This document shows, piece by piece, positions 7,103 to 8,858 of a DNA stretch of 8,858 nucleotides (its first letter is position 1; every line of letters starts with the position of its first letter). The notes beneath the pieces were generated by a model that saw nothing but the letters and a program-made list of their open reading frames with translations, was not told the DNA's origin and did no database searches. Where the stretch lies: positions 1-8,858 of the forward strand of contig DASSKC010000104.1 of assembly GCA_035690885.1 (NCBI GenBank), in the 5' to 3' direction. Source of the stretch: Oleiagrimonas sp035690885 (GTDB lineage: Bacteria; Pseudomonadota; Gammaproteobacteria; Xanthomonadales; Rhodanobacteraceae). The position numbers and the translations under genes are program-made.

Positions 7103-7296
7103 GAAATAAAATCGTTTCGGCAGACCGGTTTATTTCACACACAACGCTCGCGCATGTGTCGGAACAAAAATCAACGCACGGACTTTTCGATCCGGAATCA
7201 GGCCCCGGCCGGACGTGGTCCGGCGGAGCAAGCGACTGCCTGATCAACGGCTCTTCGGCGCACATGCCGTGGCATGGGCATGGAAACGCCAACGAC

Positions 7297-7330
7297 CTGC
7301 GGAATCTTGTCTCTCGACAAGATTCCGCAG
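7297..7330. terminator. Perfect 15-bp hairpin downstream of the cytochrome c gene
   Basis: The arms 7297-7311 (ctgcggaatcttgtc) and 7316-7330 (gacaagattccgcag) pair perfectly around a four-base loop, tctc. The hairpin begins 60 bases past the cytochrome stop codon. No T-run follows on either strand, so it may be a weak terminator or a 3'-end stabiliser rather than a classic intrinsic terminator. Confidence 0.45.
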
Positions 7331-7362
7331 AATTTCACGCGACTTCGTGCGCGAGTCGAGGT

Positions 7363-7382
7363 CCGCAGCACGCGAGCTGCGG
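7363..7382 (-). repeat. Short GC hairpin next to the cytochrome c stop codon
   Basis: ccgcagc (7363-7369) and gctgcgg (7376-7382) form a perfect 7-bp stem with a six-base loop, starting eight bases after the stop codon at 7391-7393 in the direction of transcription. No T-run follows. It may protect the 3' end of the message together with the hairpin at 7297-7330. Confidence 0.3.
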
Positions 7383-7390
7383 GAACGGTC

Positions 7391-8041
7391 TCAGTTGGTT
7401 TGCGAGTCGCCAGCAGCACTGCTTGACGGGATTGCCACCGGCGCAGTGGAGACATGCGCCGGAGCGGTCGATGCCGACGCCGCGGGCATGACGCGGATTG
7501 TGTCTGCATGCGTTGCATGTGCGTGCATGGACGGCGACACCGACTGGTTGATGCCGGCCAGCTGGCGGTAACGCTCCACGCTCATGTGTGGTTGCTTTTG
7601 CAAGTACGCCACCATGGCCCAGATCTTCTGATCATCGTGTGTCTTGCCCCAGGCCGGCATCGCGGTCATCTTGATGCCGTGCTTGATCACCCAGAAGGCT
7701 TCGGCCGGCGACGGCGCGAAATGGGTCAGGTTGGGCGGCTTCGGATACAAGCCCTTGCGCAGCTCCGAATCACCCATGCCGGGCGCCAGATGGCAGCCGG
7801 TGCACATGTGCGAATAGTGGTGCGCACCTTCGGCAATGAGTGCCGGGTCATCCAGGTCAGGCACGTCGATGTCGGCGGCACGCGACTCGATGGAATGCTC
7901 TCGCACCTGTCCAATCAGATAGCGCGTGAATGCCCAATGCGGCGAATCGGCACCGATGTTGTAGGCACCGGACCAGATCCAGATGCCGATGGCAATGATG
8001 ATCAGGATGATCAGCACGATCAGCTTTTTCAGAAACCTCAT
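7391..8041 (-). CDS. Membrane-anchored monohaem cytochrome c
   Basis: Class I-type cytochrome c of 216 residues that carries electrons at the periplasmic face of the inner membrane. After MRFLKK comes one hydrophobic helix (about 7-23), an uncleaved-type anchor. A single haem-binding motif CTGCH lies at 80-84 (Cys80, Cys83, His84). Met128 in TAMPAWG is the likely second axial ligand, with Met125 as an alternative. The fold ends near 155 after KIWAMVAYLQK, the usual last helix. Residues about 170-216 form a low-complexity tail rich in Ser, Ala, Thr and Pro with three His (SMHAHATHAD), which the fold does not need. Start ATG 8041 is chosen because GGAGG lies eight bases upstream at 8050-8054; a longer frame from 8122 would put an arginine-rich stretch before the anchor. 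The gene is divergent from the PadR gene, 209 bases apart, and has no oxidase or dehydrogenase neighbour in view, so its redox partner is unknown. Confidence 0.9.
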   Translation of the reverse strand: MRFLKKLIVLIILIIIAIGIWIWSGAYNIGADSPHWAFTRYLIGQVREHSIESRAADIDVPDLDDPALIAEGAHHYSHMCTGCHLAPGMGDSELRKGLYPKPPNLTHFAPSPAEAFWVIKHGIKMTAMPAWGKTHDDQKIWAMVAYLQKQPHMSVERYRQLAGINQSVSPSMHAHATHADTIRVMPAASASTAPAHVSTAPVAIPSSSAAGDSQTN

Positions 8042-8049
8042 GACACCGC

Positions 8050-8054
8050 CCTCC
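8050..8054 (-). promoter_or_regulatory. Ribosome binding site that sets the start of the cytochrome c gene
   Basis: GGAGG on the minus strand, eight bases before ATG 8041. The upstream in-frame ATG at 8122 has no comparable site and adds a stretch unlike any cytochrome N-terminus. Confidence 0.75.
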
Positions 8055-8185
8055 CGCGTGAGCCGTCTGCATCGACCTCCCCCGACCGTGCAGGCCACGG
8101 TCCATGGTGCACGCGCCAGCACGACACGTCCAGCGCACGCGCCCTGGCCGGAACTCGCTCACACCGCCACTGGCACACGCGGCGG

Positions 8186-8214
8186 TTGCATCCGACAAAT
8201 TTACGATATATCTT
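8186..8214 (+). promoter_or_regulatory. Candidate promoter of the PadR-family gene
   Basis: TTGCAT (8186-8191) and TATCTT (8209-8214) are 17 bases apart, the ideal sigma-70 spacing, with four matches each to the consensus hexamers. The -10 box overlaps the palindrome gatatatc (8205-8212), as expected of a repressor-controlled promoter. The start codon follows at 8251. Confidence 0.4.
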
Positions 8215-8239
8215 ACGACTGCATCTCAAGACTATATCG
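8204..8239. promoter_or_regulatory. Probable PadR operator: gatatatc palindrome plus inverted cgatata/tatatcg
   Basis: gatatatc (8205-8212) is a perfect 8-bp palindrome. cgatata (8204-8210) and tatatcg (8233-8239) are inverted copies whose centres lie 29 bases apart, near three helical turns. They flank the region between the -10 box and the ribosome binding site GGAG (8239-8242). PadR regulators commonly bind AT-rich dyads in their own divergent promoter regions, so autoregulation and control of the cytochrome gene are both plausible. Assignment to this regulator is inference. Confidence 0.45.
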
Positions 8240-8250
8240 GAGACACTCAC

Positions 8251-8858
8251 ATGCGCAGACATCATCATCCATTCGGCCGCCACGGCGACCATCACTTCGA
8301 CGACATCGAGGCGTTCATGCACGCGGCAGGCCGTCACGAGCGCGGTCGCGGCAGTCGTTTCGGCGGCGACGATGGCTTCGGTCGAGGGCATCGCGGCGGT
8401 CGCTTTGGTGGTGGCCGCGTGTTTGCCCACGGCGAACTGAAGCTGGTCCTGCTGGCCCTGATCGCCGAACAACCACGCCACGGCTACGAACTGATCCGCA
8501 CCATCGAGGAAATGTTCGATGGCAACTACGCACCGAGCCCCGGCGCGGTCTACCCCACCCTGACCATGCTCGAGGAAATGGACTACGCCAGCATCGAAGC
8601 CGGTGACGGCGGCAAGAAGCGCTACCGCATCACCGACGCCGGCCGCGCCTTTCTGGAAGAAAACAAGGTCGCCGTCGATGCCGCGATGGAACGCATGGAG
8701 CAGACCTCGAAGCTCTACGCGCGCATGGCCACTCCGGTCGCATTGCGCGAAGCCATGCACAACCTGCGCCACGCCCTGCGCGGGCATCCGTGGTCGCCGG
8801 CCGAAGCCAAGCGCGTGGTCGACATCCTCAAGCGCGCCTCACGGGAAATCATCGACGG
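8251..8858 (+). CDS. PadR-family transcriptional regulator, YqjI-like, 3' end outside the window
   Basis: Winged-helix repressor; 202 codons are visible and the frame is open at the right edge. Residues 1-60 are a flexible His/Gly/Arg-rich extension with ten histidines (HHH at 4-6, HGDHH at 11-15) and no cysteine. The PadR winged helix covers about 60-135: HGELKLVLLALIAEQPRHGYELI, then GNYAPSPGAVYPTLTMLEE (recognition helix region), then the wing GDGGKKRYRITDAG. A C-terminal helical dimerisation segment follows. The arrangement matches E. coli YqjI, a nickel-responsive PadR repressor whose His/Cys-rich N-terminus affects metal sensing and which represses itself and the divergent yqjH. Here the divergent gene encodes a cytochrome c instead. 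Start ATG 8251 has GGAG (8239-8242) eight bases upstream. Family is certain; metal sensing is inferred from the His-rich extension only, and the ligand could be another metal. Confidence 0.9.
   Translation, partial: MRRHHHPFGRHGDHHFDDIEAFMHAAGRHERGRGSRFGGDDGFGRGHRGGRFGGGRVFAHGELKLVLLALIAEQPRHGYELIRTIEEMFDGNYAPSPGAVYPTLTMLEEMDYASIEAGDGGKKRYRITDAGRAFLEENKVAVDAAMERMEQTSKLYARMATPVALREAMHNLRHALRGHPWSPAEAKRVVDILKRASREIID

Larger units (their letters stand above)
6784..7390. other. Non-coding region between the cytochrome c gene and receptor 2
   Basis: These 607 bases contain no convincing gene. From the left: the receptor 2 leader with its ribosome binding site (6793-6797); a TTGACC box on the minus strand near 6880, without a well-spaced -10; a 7-bp dyad at 6992-7008; an AT-rich stretch at about 7008-7115 holding a nested palindrome (7037-7102); a gccggac/gtccggc hairpin (7208-7224); a 15-bp perfect hairpin (7297-7330); and a 7-bp hairpin (7363-7382) just after the cytochrome stop codon. 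The AT-rich block stands out against the GC-rich surroundings. Both flanking genes point left, so the region holds the end of the cytochrome transcript and the receptor 2 promoter. Confidence 0.6.

Noticed and set aside
7031..7112. Insertion sequence or CRISPR-like interpretation of the ccgaatga copies
   Set aside because: There is no transposase, no target duplication I can identify, and no regular spacers. The copies are arranged as a palindrome, not as an array.
7080..7292. Minus-strand ORF of 70 codons rich in Cys and Pro
   Set aside because: It begins with a TTG lacking a ribosome binding site and ends inside the AT-rich palindrome. Composition looks random.
7156..7491. Plus-strand ORF of 111 codons starting with GTG
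   Set aside because: No ribosome binding site and no recognisable domain. It runs across the hairpins at 7208-7382 and into the antisense strand of the cytochrome gene.
8042..8122. Longer cytochrome c frame starting at ATG 8122
   Set aside because: It would place 27 extra residues, rich in Arg, Gly and Cys, before the membrane anchor and ignores the strong ribosome binding site at 8050-8054.
8038..8787. Minus-strand ORF of 249 codons opposite the PadR gene
   Set aside because: Shadow of the PadR coding strand. It crosses the divergent promoter region and overlaps the cytochrome start, with no domain of its own.

Overview
The window is GC-rich, and its coding regions favour G or C at third positions. 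It carries two long Oar-type TonB-dependent receptors, a secreted M61 peptidase with a PDZ domain, a membrane-anchored c-type cytochrome and a His-rich PadR regulator. This mix suggests a Gram-negative bacterium, most likely a gammaproteobacterium of the Xanthomonadales/Rhodanobacteraceae type (Dyella, Luteibacter, Rhodanobacter and relatives). That placement is an inference from gene content and style; no marker gene is present.

Layout. Positions 1-1176 (minus) hold the first 392 codons of a TonB-dependent receptor that runs off the left edge. A 511-base divergent spacer (1177-1687) follows. An M61 peptidase lies on the plus strand (1688-3595). After a short hairpin comes a complete second receptor on the minus strand (3658-6783), a close paralogue of the first. 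Their N-terminal 392 codons align without a gap at a constant offset of 5607 bases. A 607-base non-coding stretch (6784-7390) contains an AT-rich nested palindrome at 7037-7102, probably a terminator, and further hairpins. A monohaem cytochrome c (7391-8041, minus) and a YqjI-like PadR regulator (8251 to the right edge, plus) are divergent across a 209-base spacer. That spacer has a palindromic element overlapping the probable -10 box of the regulator gene.

How the genes may work together. The receptor-peptidase-receptor block looks like one functional neighbourhood for handling peptides or proteins at the outer membrane. Either the receptors import peptides that the peptidase trims in the periplasm, or a receptor takes part in releasing the peptidase, as reported for Oar and the protease PopC in Myxococcus. 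The three genes are not one operon: the peptidase is divergent from receptor 1 and convergent with receptor 2. The cytochrome/PadR pair is a separate unit, perhaps responsive to metal or redox state, with the regulator probably controlling itself and possibly the cytochrome gene.
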